NCBI GenBank assembly: GCA_016717655.1
Contig: JADKFC010000001.1
Coordinates: forward strand, 372,001-436,000
Length of the DNA: 64,000 nucleotides
From: Saprospiraceae bacterium
GTDB taxonomy: Bacteria > Bacteroidota > Bacteroidia > Chitinophagales > Saprospiraceae
Direction of reading: 5' to 3'
Shown here: piece after piece, positions 42,695-51,419 of the stretch
How positions within the stretch are numbered: the first letter of the stretch is position 1
Layout of the letters: every line of letters begins with the position of its first letter
Translations under genes and position numbers: made by a program
Notes under the pieces: model-generated
The model's database searches: none
Seen by the model: the letters and a program-made list of their open reading frames with translations, nothing else
What the model was told of the DNA's origin: nothing

Positions 42695-44905
42695 ATGGAA
42701 AACAATTCAAATGGTGGCGGAAAATGTCCGTTTACCGGGGCGATGCACCATCATGCCAGTACCCAGCGGGGGACATCCAATGCAGACTGGTGGCCTAATA
42801 AATTAAATCTATCGATCTTAAGGCAGAATGGAGTGGCTTCAGATCCGATGGACAAGGATTTTGATTACAGAAAAGAATTTTCAAGTCTTGATTACGAGGC
42901 CATTAAAAAAGACCTGACGGCGTTGATGACAGATTCACAGGATTGGTGGCCGGCAGATTTTGGTCATTATGGTCCGCTGTTTATCAGGATGGCTTGGCAC
43001 GCAGCGGGTACTTATCGAATTGGTGATGGCAGAGGGGGAGCCGCTAAAGGCTTGCAGCGTTTTGCTCCTTTGAACAGCTGGCCTGACAATACCAATCTGG
43101 ATAAGGCAAGAAGGTTGTTGTGGCCGATCAAACAAAAATATGGTAACAAGATATCCTGGGCAGACCTTTTGATTCTTACCGGTAACGTTGCTTTGGAGTC
43201 TATGGGCTTTAAAACCTTTGGTTTTTCCGGTGGTCGTGCAGATGTGTGGGAGGCCGATGAAGCCATTTATTGGGGCTTGGAGAAAAAATGGTTGGACGAT
43301 GCTACCCGTTATTCTGGTGAGCACGATCTGGAAAATCCACTGGCTGCTGTGCAAATGGGCTTGATCTATGTAAATCCAGAGGGTCCAGGCGGTAATCCGG
43401 ATCCGATTGCGGCGGCTAAAGACATCAGAGAGACCTTTGCCAGGATGGCAATGGATGATGAAGAGACCGTAGCCTTGATAGCAGGTGGACATACTTTTGG
43501 TAAGACGCACGGTGCCGGCGATGCTGCCCATGTAGGTGCAGAGCCTGAAGGTGCAGACATAGCATTGCAGGGCTTTGGCTGGGCCAGTTCCTTTGGCAAA
43601 GCAAAGGCAGAAGATACCATTACTTCCGGAATAGAGGTAACCTGGACTACCACCCCTGCCAAGTGGGGACATGACTTTTTTAAACACCTGTTTGGCTTTG
43701 AATGGGAATTGACCAAGAGTCCTGCAGGTGCCCACCAGTGGGTTGCCAAAAATGCAGGTGATCTGGTGCCGGATGCACACATTGCCGGTAAAATGCACAA
43801 GCCAACGATGCTGACAACGGATTTATCACTTCGGTTTGATCCCGCTTACGAAAAAATATCCCGCAAATTTTTTGAAGACCATGCTGCCTTTGAAGATGCT
43901 TTTGCAAGAGCTTGGTTTAAACTGACCCACAGAGATATGGGACCCAAATCGAGATATATAGGTCCGGAAGTACCGGCTGAGGAATTGATCTGGCAGGATC
44001 CATTGCCAGCTGCCGATCATGCTCTTATCAATGACGCTGATGCAGCTGAACTAAAAAGAAGGGTATTGGCCGGCGGACTAAACATTTCTGAATTGGTAAG
44101 CACTGCCTGGGCTTCTGCCGCTACTTACAGAGACTCTGATAAAAGAGGAGGTGCCAATGGTGCCGGGGTGCGACTGAGTCGCCAGCGATACTGGAAGGTC
44201 AACAATCCTACCCAGTTGGGCAAGGTGCTTGATGTTTTGGAAAAAATCAGAGCAGAGTTCAACGCTCAGCAAACCAATGATAAGCAGGTGTCATTGGCCG
44301 ACCTCATTGTTTTGGCAGGTGATGCAGCTGTAGAAGATGCAGCTAGGGCAGGGGGGGTAAGCATAACCCTTCCTTTTACTCCAGGAAGGACCGATGCTAC
44401 TCAAGACCAAACCGATGTTCACTCTTTTGAGGCATTAGAACCATTTGCTGACGGTTTCAGGAATTACATGAAGTCAAAATCTGCCATCCCTGCTGAGCAT
44501 TTGCTCGTAGACAAAGCCGAGTTGCTAAAACTTACTCCACCTGAGATGACCGTATTGGTAGGTGGTATGAGGGCGCTGGGTGCCAACTATGACAACAGCG
44601 AGCATGGCATATTTACCTCCCGCAAAGGTGTGTTGACCAATGATTTTTTTGTCAACCTGCTGGACATGGGTGTTGAGTGGAAGGCGGCCGACGATCATAA
44701 GCACGTATATGAAGGACGAGATCGCAAAACCGGATCCATCAAATGGACAGGTACCAGATTCGATTTGGTATTTGGTGCCAACTCTGAACTCAGGGCTTTG
44801 GCCGAGGTATACGGAGGTGTTGATGCCGGACAAAAATTTGTAAATGACTTTGCAAAGGTTTGGACCAAGGTGATGAACCTTGATCGATTTGATGTTGCAA
44901 AATAA
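42695..44905 (+). CDS. katG: Catalase-peroxidase KatG
   Basis: Haem enzyme that breaks down hydrogen peroxide by catalase and peroxidase reactions; 736 residues, normal length, with the duplicated N- and C-terminal domains. Distal site R98, W101, H102 (RMAWHAAGTYR), proximal H266 (ALIAGGHTFGKTHG), and the Met-Tyr-Trp adduct residues W101, Y225 (MGLIYVNPEGPGG) and M251 are all present, so full catalase activity is expected. No signal peptide; cytoplasmic. Divergent from oxyR and presumably activated by it under peroxide stress. A strong terminator follows. Confidence 0.98.
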   Translation: MENNSNGGGKCPFTGAMHHHASTQRGTSNADWWPNKLNLSILRQNGVASDPMDKDFDYRKEFSSLDYEAIKKDLTALMTDSQDWWPADFGHYGPLFIRMAWHAAGTYRIGDGRGGAAKGLQRFAPLNSWPDNTNLDKARRLLWPIKQKYGNKISWADLLILTGNVALESMGFKTFGFSGGRADVWEADEAIYWGLEKKWLDDATRYSGEHDLENPLAAVQMGLIYVNPEGPGGNPDPIAAAKDIRETFARMAMDDEETVALIAGGHTFGKTHGAGDAAHVGAEPEGADIALQGFGWASSFGKAKAEDTITSGIEVTWTTTPAKWGHDFFKHLFGFEWELTKSPAGAHQWVAKNAGDLVPDAHIAGKMHKPTMLTTDLSLRFDPAYEKISRKFFEDHAAFEDAFARAWFKLTHRDMGPKSRYIGPEVPAEELIWQDPLPAADHALINDADAAELKRRVLAGGLNISELVSTAWASAATYRDSDKRGGANGAGVRLSRQRYWKVNNPTQLGKVLDVLEKIRAEFNAQQTNDKQVSLADLIVLAGDAAVEDAARAGGVSITLPFTPGRTDATQDQTDVHSFEALEPFADGFRNYMKSKSAIPAEHLLVDKAELLKLTPPEMTVLVGGMRALGANYDNSEHGIFTSRKGVLTNDFFVNLLDMGVEWKAADDHKHVYEGRDRKTGSIKWTGTRFDLVFGANSELRALAEVYGGVDAGQKFVNDFAKVWTKVMNLDRFDVAK

Positions 44906-44923
44906 GTTGATACAGCTATAAAC

Positions 44924-44958
44924 AAAAAGGGCCGGTCTGTTGAGATCGGCCCTTTTTT
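44924..44958. terminator. Bidirectional terminator after katG
   Basis: Ten-base-pair stem (44929-44938 with 44943-44952, one G-T pair), loop GTTG, flanked by A5 and T6, so it works for katG and for the convergent LRR-protein gene on the minus strand. Confidence 0.9.
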
Positions 44959-44989
44959 ATTGATCATTTATTTTATAGGCAGGCTGCAG

Positions 44990-46849
44990 TTAATTTCCTG
45001 GTTTTACAGAACCATAATTGGCAATGGTGCCTTGAAAACTGCCAGTACCTTTGTAGATAGCCCCGTTGTCAAAAGTGCCCGTACCTCCCTGGTAGATGAT
45101 GGTGCCGTTGTTGTGAAGTGTGCCGGCATTTTCAATATACCCGGCAGGATTTACAATGATATTGCCTCCCAACCAGATAAATACTACATCTTGATAAATT
45201 TCCATTCGCCCAAAAGACACATCTGGTATTTCATCGGGAATGGTAAGGGTGAAACCATTGGAATTGACATAAACAGAGTTGTAAGCAACAAAACTCTCTT
45301 CAATGTTGTCCAGAAAAAGGATGGTGTCGCCACCCATGGGGTCGGCATCGTTAATAGCATCTTGTAAAGAGGTATATCTTTGACCCGTTCTCTCGTTTTG
45401 TAAGCTACCACAAGCGCCATTCATTACAATATCAGAAGGGCTTGGGTCAACAGCGTTGTTGGTGATGGTAATGGTTCCGCCAATGGCAGTGCCTCCCATG
45501 TTGACTTCGCTGTCCATAATTGGATTAAGGCCACAATATTCTGTGAGGGCACCATTGTTATCGATGTACAAATCAAGGGCAATAGATTCAAGGAATAAAA
45601 AACCATTTACGTTTTCAAGGCTTGCATTGTCAGTAATAAATAAACTCTCATTAACAGAAATAAGTTGGGTGAGTTCCTGAATGGTGGTCAGCGCAGGATT
45701 GCTGCTGATGGTCAACGAACTACCAACTGAACTAATGGAAGACAAGCCTGAAATATCAATTAAATTGTCATTTCCACTGATGTATAGCGACCCATTGATG
45801 ATGTCGGCATTGGCAAGTCCATTGAGGTTGATCAGAGCGGGATTACTATAAATGTTGAGGTTGTTGAAGGTAGTAAGGTTGTAAATGCCATTTAAGGAAT
45901 TCAGGGCAGTGTTGTTGTACACTGAAAATGTGCCTGTGTGACTGGTAAGTCCTGAAAGCCCGGCAAGATTGGTGATGATATTGTTATCGAAGATGCTGAC
46001 ATCTCCTCCTACCTGAGTGATGTTGTTGAGAGAATCTAGTTTGGTGAGCACAGGATTAAAAAAGATGCCCAATGCTCCATTGACGCCGGTCAGACCATAA
46101 AGACTGTCGATACTTACCAGGTCGGTGCCCATGCCATCGTCATCGTTGATGGTAAGGTCGCCCTCCACTACCAAACAGCCGGGATAGGTTGATCTGAATG
46201 CGTTGGCCTGGGCTTGGGTGTTAATTAAAATGCCGCTTGGGCCACCACAAATTTCATTGTCATTGATGGTTAAGTTTTGTGCAATAACGGGTCCCAATGC
46301 CAGGCCGACAGATGGACCATATAAAGAAAGGGTTGCCACTTCATTTCCTTCTACCAACAGGTCGTCCTGAACATAGAAAAGGATGCTGCCTGCGCTGCTG
46401 CCATCGGCAATGTTGATCTGATACCCAGATACGCTGTAGTCACCAAAAGTAATGCCCATGCCTGAAACATCGAGGAAAACATATTGGTCGCCGATTACCG
46501 GTACATCGTTGGTAGCGGTTACAATGATCAGGGGCAGGCCTGTTTCAGGAGCAGATACTTGGCTGATGGACAAATTAACCGAAGGGCTAAGCATCTTTGT
46601 ATGTGTTGGGTTGTTGGACACAATGACATCTGAATGATTGGTCAGTGTTTCGCTCAAATTAAACCCTTTGTCAATATCCTTATTACAATGTGGATGCACC
46701 CTATCAAAAAAAGTACTTTCAATTTTAATTTTGGGCGAAATGGCTTCAGATAAAAAGGTTGGGTTTTTGCCTTTGTGGTCATTCGCTTTAAGGTAAGTAT
46801 AATTTGGGATGACAAAACTAATGATAATGTACAGGATGCAACTCCTCAT
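44990..46849 (-). CDS. Secreted Calx-beta/receptor-L (LRR-like) protein
   Basis: 619 residues. Signal peptide-like N-terminus (ILYIIISFVIPNYTYLKAN), a Calx-beta-like domain (about 90-200), then a stack of leucine-rich, receptor-L-type repeats (about 215-460; GDVSIFDNNIITNLAGLSGL, FNNLNIYSNPALINLNGL, SSLTISSNPALTTI) and a C-terminal part with Gly/Asn-rich beta-helix turns (GTIIYQGGTGTFDNGAIYKG). It ends YGSVKPGN just where related proteins continue with more repeats and a T9SS sorting domain, so it may be shortened at its 3' end; no sorting signal is present. Likely surface adhesion or ligand binding, by analogy only. Confidence 0.75.
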   Translation of the reverse strand: MRSCILYIIISFVIPNYTYLKANDHKGKNPTFLSEAISPKIKIESTFFDRVHPHCNKDIDKGFNLSETLTNHSDVIVSNNPTHTKMLSPSVNLSISQVSAPETGLPLIIVTATNDVPVIGDQYVFLDVSGMGITFGDYSVSGYQINIADGSSAGSILFYVQDDLLVEGNEVATLSLYGPSVGLALGPVIAQNLTINDNEICGGPSGILINTQAQANAFRSTYPGCLVVEGDLTINDDDGMGTDLVSIDSLYGLTGVNGALGIFFNPVLTKLDSLNNITQVGGDVSIFDNNIITNLAGLSGLTSHTGTFSVYNNTALNSLNGIYNLTTFNNLNIYSNPALINLNGLANADIINGSLYISGNDNLIDISGLSSISSVGSSLTISSNPALTTIQELTQLISVNESLFITDNASLENVNGFLFLESIALDLYIDNNGALTEYCGLNPIMDSEVNMGGTAIGGTITITNNAVDPSPSDIVMNGACGSLQNERTGQRYTSLQDAINDADPMGGDTILFLDNIEESFVAYNSVYVNSNGFTLTIPDEIPDVSFGRMEIYQDVVFIWLGGNIIVNPAGYIENAGTLHNNGTIIYQGGTGTFDNGAIYKGTGSFQGTIANYGSVKPGN

Positions 46850-47074
46850 CTTTGAAAAGGTTTTTATAGGATTTAATTAATGCTCCAAAAATAGAAACTG
46901 TTGCCCTACTCAAGATGGGTAGAGCTCATATTTTTTTAACTTTAAAGTTTAAATGATGGTTAACCACTATAATAGGCAAGAAGCTTAAATGACTCCCTTT
47001 TGATTTTAAAATTGTAGGATTTTTCAGAATTTTATATCTTTATAATGCTGAAAATTAATTTAAATTCCTAGTTA

Positions 47075-47725
47075 ATGAAAAATGTAATTATAATTATCAA
47101 GTCTGTTTTGCCATTTTTATGTTTCATTTTTTTTGTATTCTCTTATGTGAGCAGTTCAGCTCAGCACTCAGAAGACAAAAGTTATCTAGCAGGTATAGAA
47201 ATATGCAAGGCTAAATTAGAAACAAGTCAACGCGAAAAACCGGGAGATCTTATATTCCAGGGACCAGAATGTTTGGTAGGACATTATTTGCCGGATTTTG
47301 AAGTAACATCTATAGATGGTATAAAGATTAGTAACCACTCATTAAAGGGAAAGGTCAGCGTAATCAATTTCTGGTTTTTGGCTTGCACTCCCTGTTTAGC
47401 AGAGATTCCCGGCTTTAAAATCCTGGTGGATAAATATGGTACTGAAAAATTTAATTTTGTTGCCTTGGGTATGGACTCAGTAGATGATATTGGAAGCTAC
47501 TTAAAGAAACACGCCTGGCCATTCTTACACGTGGCCAATGCAGATGATTTGATCGTTGTTAAGTTTAAGCATAGATGGGGCTATCCTACTACCTTTATAG
47601 TGGATGAAAATGGAGTCATCATAAGTGCATTTTCTGCCGGACTGCCCGATGAACGAGCTGCGGCTGAAATCCAAAAAAAAATAAGTCCCTTCCTTGATGC
47701 CGCCTCGTTAAGAAGTAGGCATTAA
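47075..47725 (+). CDS. TlpA-like periplasmic thioredoxin
   Basis: 216 residues with a signal peptide or anchor (VLPFLCFIFFVFSYVSSSAQ) and a thioredoxin/AhpC-TSA domain from about residue 62. The redox motif is C-T-P-C (FWFLACTPCLAEIPGF), and the cis-Pro loop is WGYPTTFIVDENG, both as in TlpA/ResA-type reductases. An extra Cys pair (about 47 and 70) lies before the domain. Probably reduces disulfides in exported proteins. It stands alone. Confidence 0.88.
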   Translation: MKNVIIIIKSVLPFLCFIFFVFSYVSSSAQHSEDKSYLAGIEICKAKLETSQREKPGDLIFQGPECLVGHYLPDFEVTSIDGIKISNHSLKGKVSVINFWFLACTPCLAEIPGFKILVDKYGTEKFNFVALGMDSVDDIGSYLKKHAWPFLHVANADDLIVVKFKHRWGYPTTFIVDENGVIISAFSAGLPDERAAAEIQKKISPFLDAASLRSRH

Positions 47726-47742
47726 ACATGTAATAATTCGGG

Positions 47743-47976
47743 TTAAGCCATTCCTTCATTTTCGGAAAATGGGTGGAAAGGGTCCTTGGGAGTCATTGTT
47801 TCACCGCCGTTCCAGAGCATGGCTTTATAAAAGTAATCACTTAAGCAGGGTTTAAAAGACAATCTTTGATTTGGTAAGTCTATTTGGAGGACATAAGCCT
47901 CGGCTGTATCGACCTTGGATCGCCCTGTTATCAGGAAATTGGGAAACCAAGCTGAGTGTTTAGGACCACCCAGTAT
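47743..47976 (-). pseudogene. Possible remnant of a coding sequence
   Basis: A minus-strand frame of 78 codons is open without any start codon at its left end. Its translation looks protein-like (GGPKHSAWFPNFLITG, AEAYVLQIDLPNQRLSFKP, DYFYKAMLWNGGETMTPKD, ending ENEGMA). I do not recognise the family. It could be the 3' end of a degraded gene; the 334-base gap between the thioredoxin and the next gene otherwise holds only the promoter at its end. Confidence 0.4.
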
Positions 47977-48014
47977 TTAAGTCTAGTCACATTGATTTTT
48001 TTTTGAAATTTTAT

Positions 48015-48055
48015 TTGATGTATTCAATTCCTTATTTAACTTTGCAGTACAAAGT
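48015..48055 (+). promoter_or_regulatory. Operator-promoter shared with 30.5 kb
   Basis: -33 TTG (48015-48017), 19-base spacer, -7 TAACTTTG (48037-48044), the latter forming the left arm of ACTTTG-CAGTA-CAAAGT (48039-48055). The ATG follows five bases after the palindrome. Probably bound by the winged-helix regulator encoded in the same operon. Confidence 0.65.
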
Positions 48056-48060
48056 GCTTT

Positions 48061-48690
48061 ATGATGAAAGAACCACAGGATTACCTTCAGGACATCACCA
48101 CCATGCGTACCCTCATGGAGAGATCGACCCGATTTTTGTCGTTGTCCGGCATTTCGGGTGTAATGATCGGGGTGTATGCCCTTATGGGAGTAGCCACGGC
48201 CAGGTATTTCCTTGGTTTTCAGCCGCTCGACCTGCTCGATCAGGGAGGAGATTTATTTTTGGCTGAGGCACACCAAATGAAGTTAGTATTACTTGCAATA
48301 GCCATTCTGGTATTATCCCTCGGCACAGCCTTTATTTTATCAAAACAAAAGGCGGCAAAAAAAGGGGAGCAGTTGTGGAATATTACAGCGCGATCCATGT
48401 TGGTACATTTATCCACCCCTCTGATGGTAGGCGGTATCCTGATGTTGATCTTCTTTTCCAAAGGTTGGCTTGGCTTTCTGGCTCCTTTGTCGCAATTATT
48501 TTATGGCCTTGCCCTTGTTTCCGTAAGCAAGTTTACATTTTCCGAAATGCGGGGCATGGGTTGGGTGCAACTGCTGCTGGGACTGCTGGCCACAACACTG
48601 CCGGCATATTCACTACTATGCTGGGCTCTTGGTTTTGGGGTATCGCACATAGCCTATGGCATCTACTTACACTATAAGTACGAGCGATGA
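48061..48690 (+). CDS. Membrane protein, six segments
   Basis: 209 residues with about six hydrophobic segments (SLSGISGVMIGVYALMGVAT; LVLLAIAILVLSLGTAFILS; LMVGGILMLIFFSKGWLGFL; LFYGLALVSVSKF; LLLGLLATTLPAYSLLCWAL; AYGIYLHYKY). No transporter motif recognised. Its stop overlaps the start of the winged-helix regulator gene (ATGA), so the two are coupled; such membrane protein/regulator pairs are frequent in Bacteroidota and may respond to envelope conditions. Two adjacent ATG codons (48061, 48064) are possible starts. Confidence 0.78.
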   Translation: MMKEPQDYLQDITTMRTLMERSTRFLSLSGISGVMIGVYALMGVATARYFLGFQPLDLLDQGGDLFLAEAHQMKLVLLAIAILVLSLGTAFILSKQKAAKKGEQLWNITARSMLVHLSTPLMVGGILMLIFFSKGWLGFLAPLSQLFYGLALVSVSKFTFSEMRGMGWVQLLLGLLATTLPAYSLLCWALGFGVSHIAYGIYLHYKYER

Positions 48691-48976
48691 AATTTTCCAT
48701 TGCAGGCTTAAACAAGGTATTTGACAGTCGGATCCGACTGGGCATCATGGCGGTGCTTGCCGTTAATGACGAGCTCGACTTCAATGCCCTCAAAGAATTG
48801 CTGGAAGTAACCGACGGCAATCTGGCCAGTCACCTAAAAGCCTTAGAAAAGGAGGAGTACATCGAAGTAAAAAAATCTTTGTTGGCAGAAAACCCAATAC
48901 AAAATATGAAATGACAACCAAAGGGCGGCAGGCTTTTGGTGAGCATTTGAAGGCGTTGCAAGGGTTGATACAATGA
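48687..48976 (+). pseudogene. Winged-helix transcriptional regulator, frameshifted near its end
   Basis: Small DNA-binding protein (winged helix, ArsR/MarR-like, HTH_34 type): LNKVFDSRIRLGIMAVLAVN, FNALKELLEVTDGNLASHLK, ALEKEEYIEVKKS. The frame ends early at 48914, but if one T is added to the TTT at about 48876-48878 it continues VGRKPNTKYEMTTKGRQAFG to HLKALQGLIQ and a stop at 48974-48976, the usual C-terminus and a length of about 96 residues. Probably a sequence error or recent mutation. Likely binds the palindrome before its own operon and at 30.5 kb. The hairpin repeat array begins at the very stop codon. Confidence 0.78.
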
Positions 48977-49343
48977 GGGCAATACGCTTCGCTTAGGGCA
49001 ATGCTCGGCTGTGCCTCGCGCAATGCGCCTTCGGCTTAGGGCAATGCTCGTGCTTCGCACATCGCGCAATGCGCCTTCGGCTTAGGGCAATGCTCGTGCT
49101 TCGCACATCGCGCAATGCGCTTCGCTTAGGGCAATGCTCGTGCTTCGCACATCGCGCAATGCGCTTCGCTTAGGGCAATGCTCGTGCTTCGCACATCGCG
49201 CAATGCGCCTTCGGCTTAGTGCAATGCTCGTGCTTCGCACATCGCGCAATGCGCCTTCGGTTTAGGATGACTGAAGGAACCACGCGGCAACGACTAAACC
49301 TTTTCGGTACATCTCTTGCAATGCACCTCACTTATGGCAATTT
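48976..49343. repeat. Hairpin repeat array, left part
   Basis: Alternating units beginning GGGCAAT or GCAAT, each followed by a short hairpin: GTGC-TTC-GCAC, GCGCTTCGC or GCCTTCGGC. This is the reverse-complement orientation of the large array to the right. Clear copies run to about 49268; decayed ones (TTGCAATGCACCTCAC, TTATGGCAATTTG) reach about 49343. The array starts inside the stop codon region of the regulator gene. Confidence 0.9.
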
Positions 49344-49401
49344 GATTGTGGTGGTGAAAGTTTTAAGAAATATTTAGGAATTGTCAAAGGGACAGTAATA
49401 A

Positions 49402-49409
49402 TATATTTG
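49402..49409 (+). promoter_or_regulatory. Promoter of the four-helix-bundle gene
   Basis: -7 TATATTTG with a TTG at 49381-49383 (18-base spacer); ATG 16 bases further. Shows that the gene inside the repeat array has its own promoter. Confidence 0.6.
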
Positions 49410-49424
49410 GTAAAAAGTACGAAC

Positions 49425-49790
49425 ATGAAAGATTACAATTTTAGGGAAACAGGTATTTACAAAAAGGCTTTTCATCAAGCGATGGAAATATTTGAGTTGA
49501 CAAAGTCTTTTCCAGTAGTGGAAAAGTATTCTTTAATAGATCAGATTAGACGAAGCTCCAGAAGTGTGTGCGCAAATTATGCTGAAGGGCAGAGAAAAAG
49601 AAGATATCCAGCACATTTAATTGCTAAACTTTCTGATTGTGATATGGAAAATACTGAAACTAGGGTTTGGCTAGATTTCTCTTTGTCATGTAAGTATATA
49701 TCAGAAGAGCAGTATTCCTACTATGTTAAATTAAATTCAGAATTGGGAAAACTATTAGGACATGCTTTGAACCATCCTGAGCTGTATTAG
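49425..49790 (+). CDS. Four-helix-bundle protein (23S rRNA IVP/S23 family)
   Basis: 121 residues, all helical, with the family signature LIDQIRRSSRSVCANYAEGQ, the SDCDMENTETRVWLDFS segment and a C-terminal helix ending LGHALNHPELY. Proteins of this family are encoded in intervening sequences of 23S rRNA genes and as scattered chromosomal genes; their fold is shared with Avd of diversity-generating retroelements. Here there is no rRNA, reverse transcriptase or variable repeat. The gene sits in the middle of a 1.8-kb hairpin repeat array: repeats end about 80-150 bases before it and resume exactly at its stop codon (TTAGGGCAAT). ATG 49425 fits the promoter; an in-frame TTG at 49407 overlaps the -7 element. 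Function unknown. Confidence 0.88.
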   Translation: MKDYNFRETGIYKKAFHQAMEIFELTKSFPVVEKYSLIDQIRRSSRSVCANYAEGQRKRRYPAHLIAKLSDCDMENTETRVWLDFSLSCKYISEEQYSYYVKLNSELGKLLGHALNHPELY

Positions 49791-50808
49791 GGCAATGCGC
49801 TTCGCTTAGGGCAATACGCTTCGCTTAGGGCAATACGCTTCGCTTAGGGCAATGCTCGTGCTTTGCACATCGCGCAATATGCTTCGCTTAGTGCAATGCT
49901 TACGTACAATTGATATTGCCCTGAGCACGAAGTGCGAATTGCCCTAAGCACGCGGTGCGAATTGCCCTAAGCACGCAGCGCGAATTGCCCTAAGCGCGAA
50001 GTGCGAATTGCCCTAAGCGCGCAGCGCGAATTGCCCTAAGCACGCAGTGCGAATTGCCCTAAGCGCACAGCGCGAATTGCCCTAAGCGCGCAGCGCGAAT
50101 TGCCCTAAGCGCGCAGCGCGAATTGCCCTAAGCGCACAGCGCGAATTGCCCTAAGCGCATAGCGCGAATTGCCCTAAGCGCGCAGCGCGAATTGCCCTAA
50201 GCGCGCAGCGCGAATTGCCTAAGCACGAAGTGCGAATTGCCCTAAGCGCGCAGCGCGAATTGCCCTAAGCGCGCAGCGCGAATTGCCCTAAGCGCGCAGC
50301 GCGAATTGCCCTAAGCGCGCAGCGCGAATTGCCCTAAGCGCGCAGCGCGAATTGCCCTAAGCGCGCAGCGCGAATTGCCCTAAGCGCGCAGCGCGAATTG
50401 CCCTAAGCACGAAGTGCGAATTGCCCTAAGCGCGCAGCGCGAATTGCCCTAAGCGCGCAGCGCGAATTGCCCTAAGCGCGCAGCGCGAATTGCCCTAAGC
50501 GCGCAGCGAATTGCCCTAAGCGCGCAGCGAATTGCCCCTGAGCGCGCAGCGAATTGCCCTAAGCACGAAGTGCGAATTGCCCTGCGCGCGCGCGCCCTAA
50601 GCGCGCAGGCGAATTGCCCTAAGCGCGCAGCGCGAATTGCCCTAAGCGCGCAGCGAATTGCCCTAAGCGCGCAGCGAATTGCCCTAAGCGCGCAGCGACC
50701 GCCTAAGCGCGCAGCGCGAATTGCCCTAAGCGCGCAGCGCGAATTGCCCTAAGCGCGCAGCGCGAATTGCCCTAAGCACGCAGTGCGAATTGCCCTAAGC
50801 GAGAATTG
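49787..50808. repeat. Hairpin repeat array, right part, about 38 units
   Basis: From 49787 to about 49900 the units run in the same orientation as the left array (GGGCAATGCGCTTCGCTTA type). Orientation flips in the short stretch 49900-49915, and from 49915 to 50808 about 38 tandem units of 23 bases follow, each ATTGCCCTAAGC plus a triloop hairpin. Most carry GCGC-GCA-GCGC; at least seven carry GCAC paired with GTGC around GAA, GCA or GCG. Units near 50505-50700 have lost bases or are scrambled (50581-50595). No variable spacers, so not CRISPR. Confidence 0.95.
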
Positions 50809-50849
50809 ACAAAAGTGAAATTTAATAAATTAAAAATAAATTACAAATA

Positions 50850-51215
50850 ATGAAAACAAAAATTGTATTCGCATTGCTGATATTTACCACCTTATTCGCC
50901 TGCCGCAGAGATGCCGAAATTGCGGCCTTGGGGAAGATGGAGTTTAATTCAGAACAATGGAAAGAGGGCAGTGATGGCGTTTATCCTTACCGCGAAAAAA
51001 TGGTGGATGATTTGTTGAAAAGATACGATTGGGAAGGCATGCCCAGGGCTGAAGTGGAAGCACTGCTGGGTAAGCCGGGATCGGGGGATAGTCTGAATTA
51101 TGTGTACATGATGTACCAGAAGAAGATTGGTTTTTTTCGGGCTTTTACCCATGCGCTTGTGGTGAAATTCAGGGAGGATGGGGTTGTGAAGAAGGTGGTG
51201 ATCTATAAGGCGTAG
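50850..51215 (+). CDS. Small lipoprotein, SmpA/BamE-like region
   Basis: 121 residues. Lipoprotein signal peptide with lipobox LFAC (FALLIFTTLFACRR); the basic residues right after the Cys leave sorting unclear. The rest, DLLKRYDWEGMPRAEVEALL and GKPGSGDSLNYVYM, recalls the short two-helix plus beta-sheet domain of SmpA/OmlA (BamE) proteins, where a helix is followed by LGKP and a beta-strand. The resemblance is by eye only. The gene begins 42 bases after the end of the hairpin array. Confidence 0.7.
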   Translation: MKTKIVFALLIFTTLFACRRDAEIAALGKMEFNSEQWKEGSDGVYPYREKMVDDLLKRYDWEGMPRAEVEALLGKPGSGDSLNYVYMMYQKKIGFFRAFTHALVVKFREDGVVKKVVIYKA

Positions 51216-51386
51216 CCGATTGTTAAAAAACCGAAGTTAGTCTTAAAAACACACAATGAAATGGAAGTTTTATTTCACAATAATTTGGTGATTTGATTTT
51301 GGCTAAAATGGTCAACCAGTAGATTTTTGTATTTCAGAATTAAATTTTATTTCGGGGCAATTATACCGTGATAAGTTATTGAGTAT

Positions 51387-51394
51387 TATATTTG
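51387..51394 (+). promoter_or_regulatory. Bacteroidota -7 element
   Basis: TATATTTG, 25 bases before the ATG of the first T9SS paralog of the second family; followed by the palindrome TTGTACAA. Confidence 0.5.
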
Positions 51395-51419
51395 TACAAG
51401 TACACTAAATTCTTATGCC

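Noticed and set aside
42935..43798. Long minus-strand frame inside katG
   Set aside because: Antisense shadow of a highly conserved gene; composition of its product is unnatural.
49425..49790. Avd of a diversity-generating retroelement
   Set aside because: Fold family is shared, but there is no reverse transcriptase, template repeat or variable repeat in the window.
50570..50752. A 60-codon open frame inside the hairpin array
   Set aside because: It is a translation of the repeat units themselves (RIALSAQ repeated), with no start signal.
49915..50808. CRISPR array
   Set aside because: Units are contiguous 23-base repeats with no unique spacers, and no cas gene is near.
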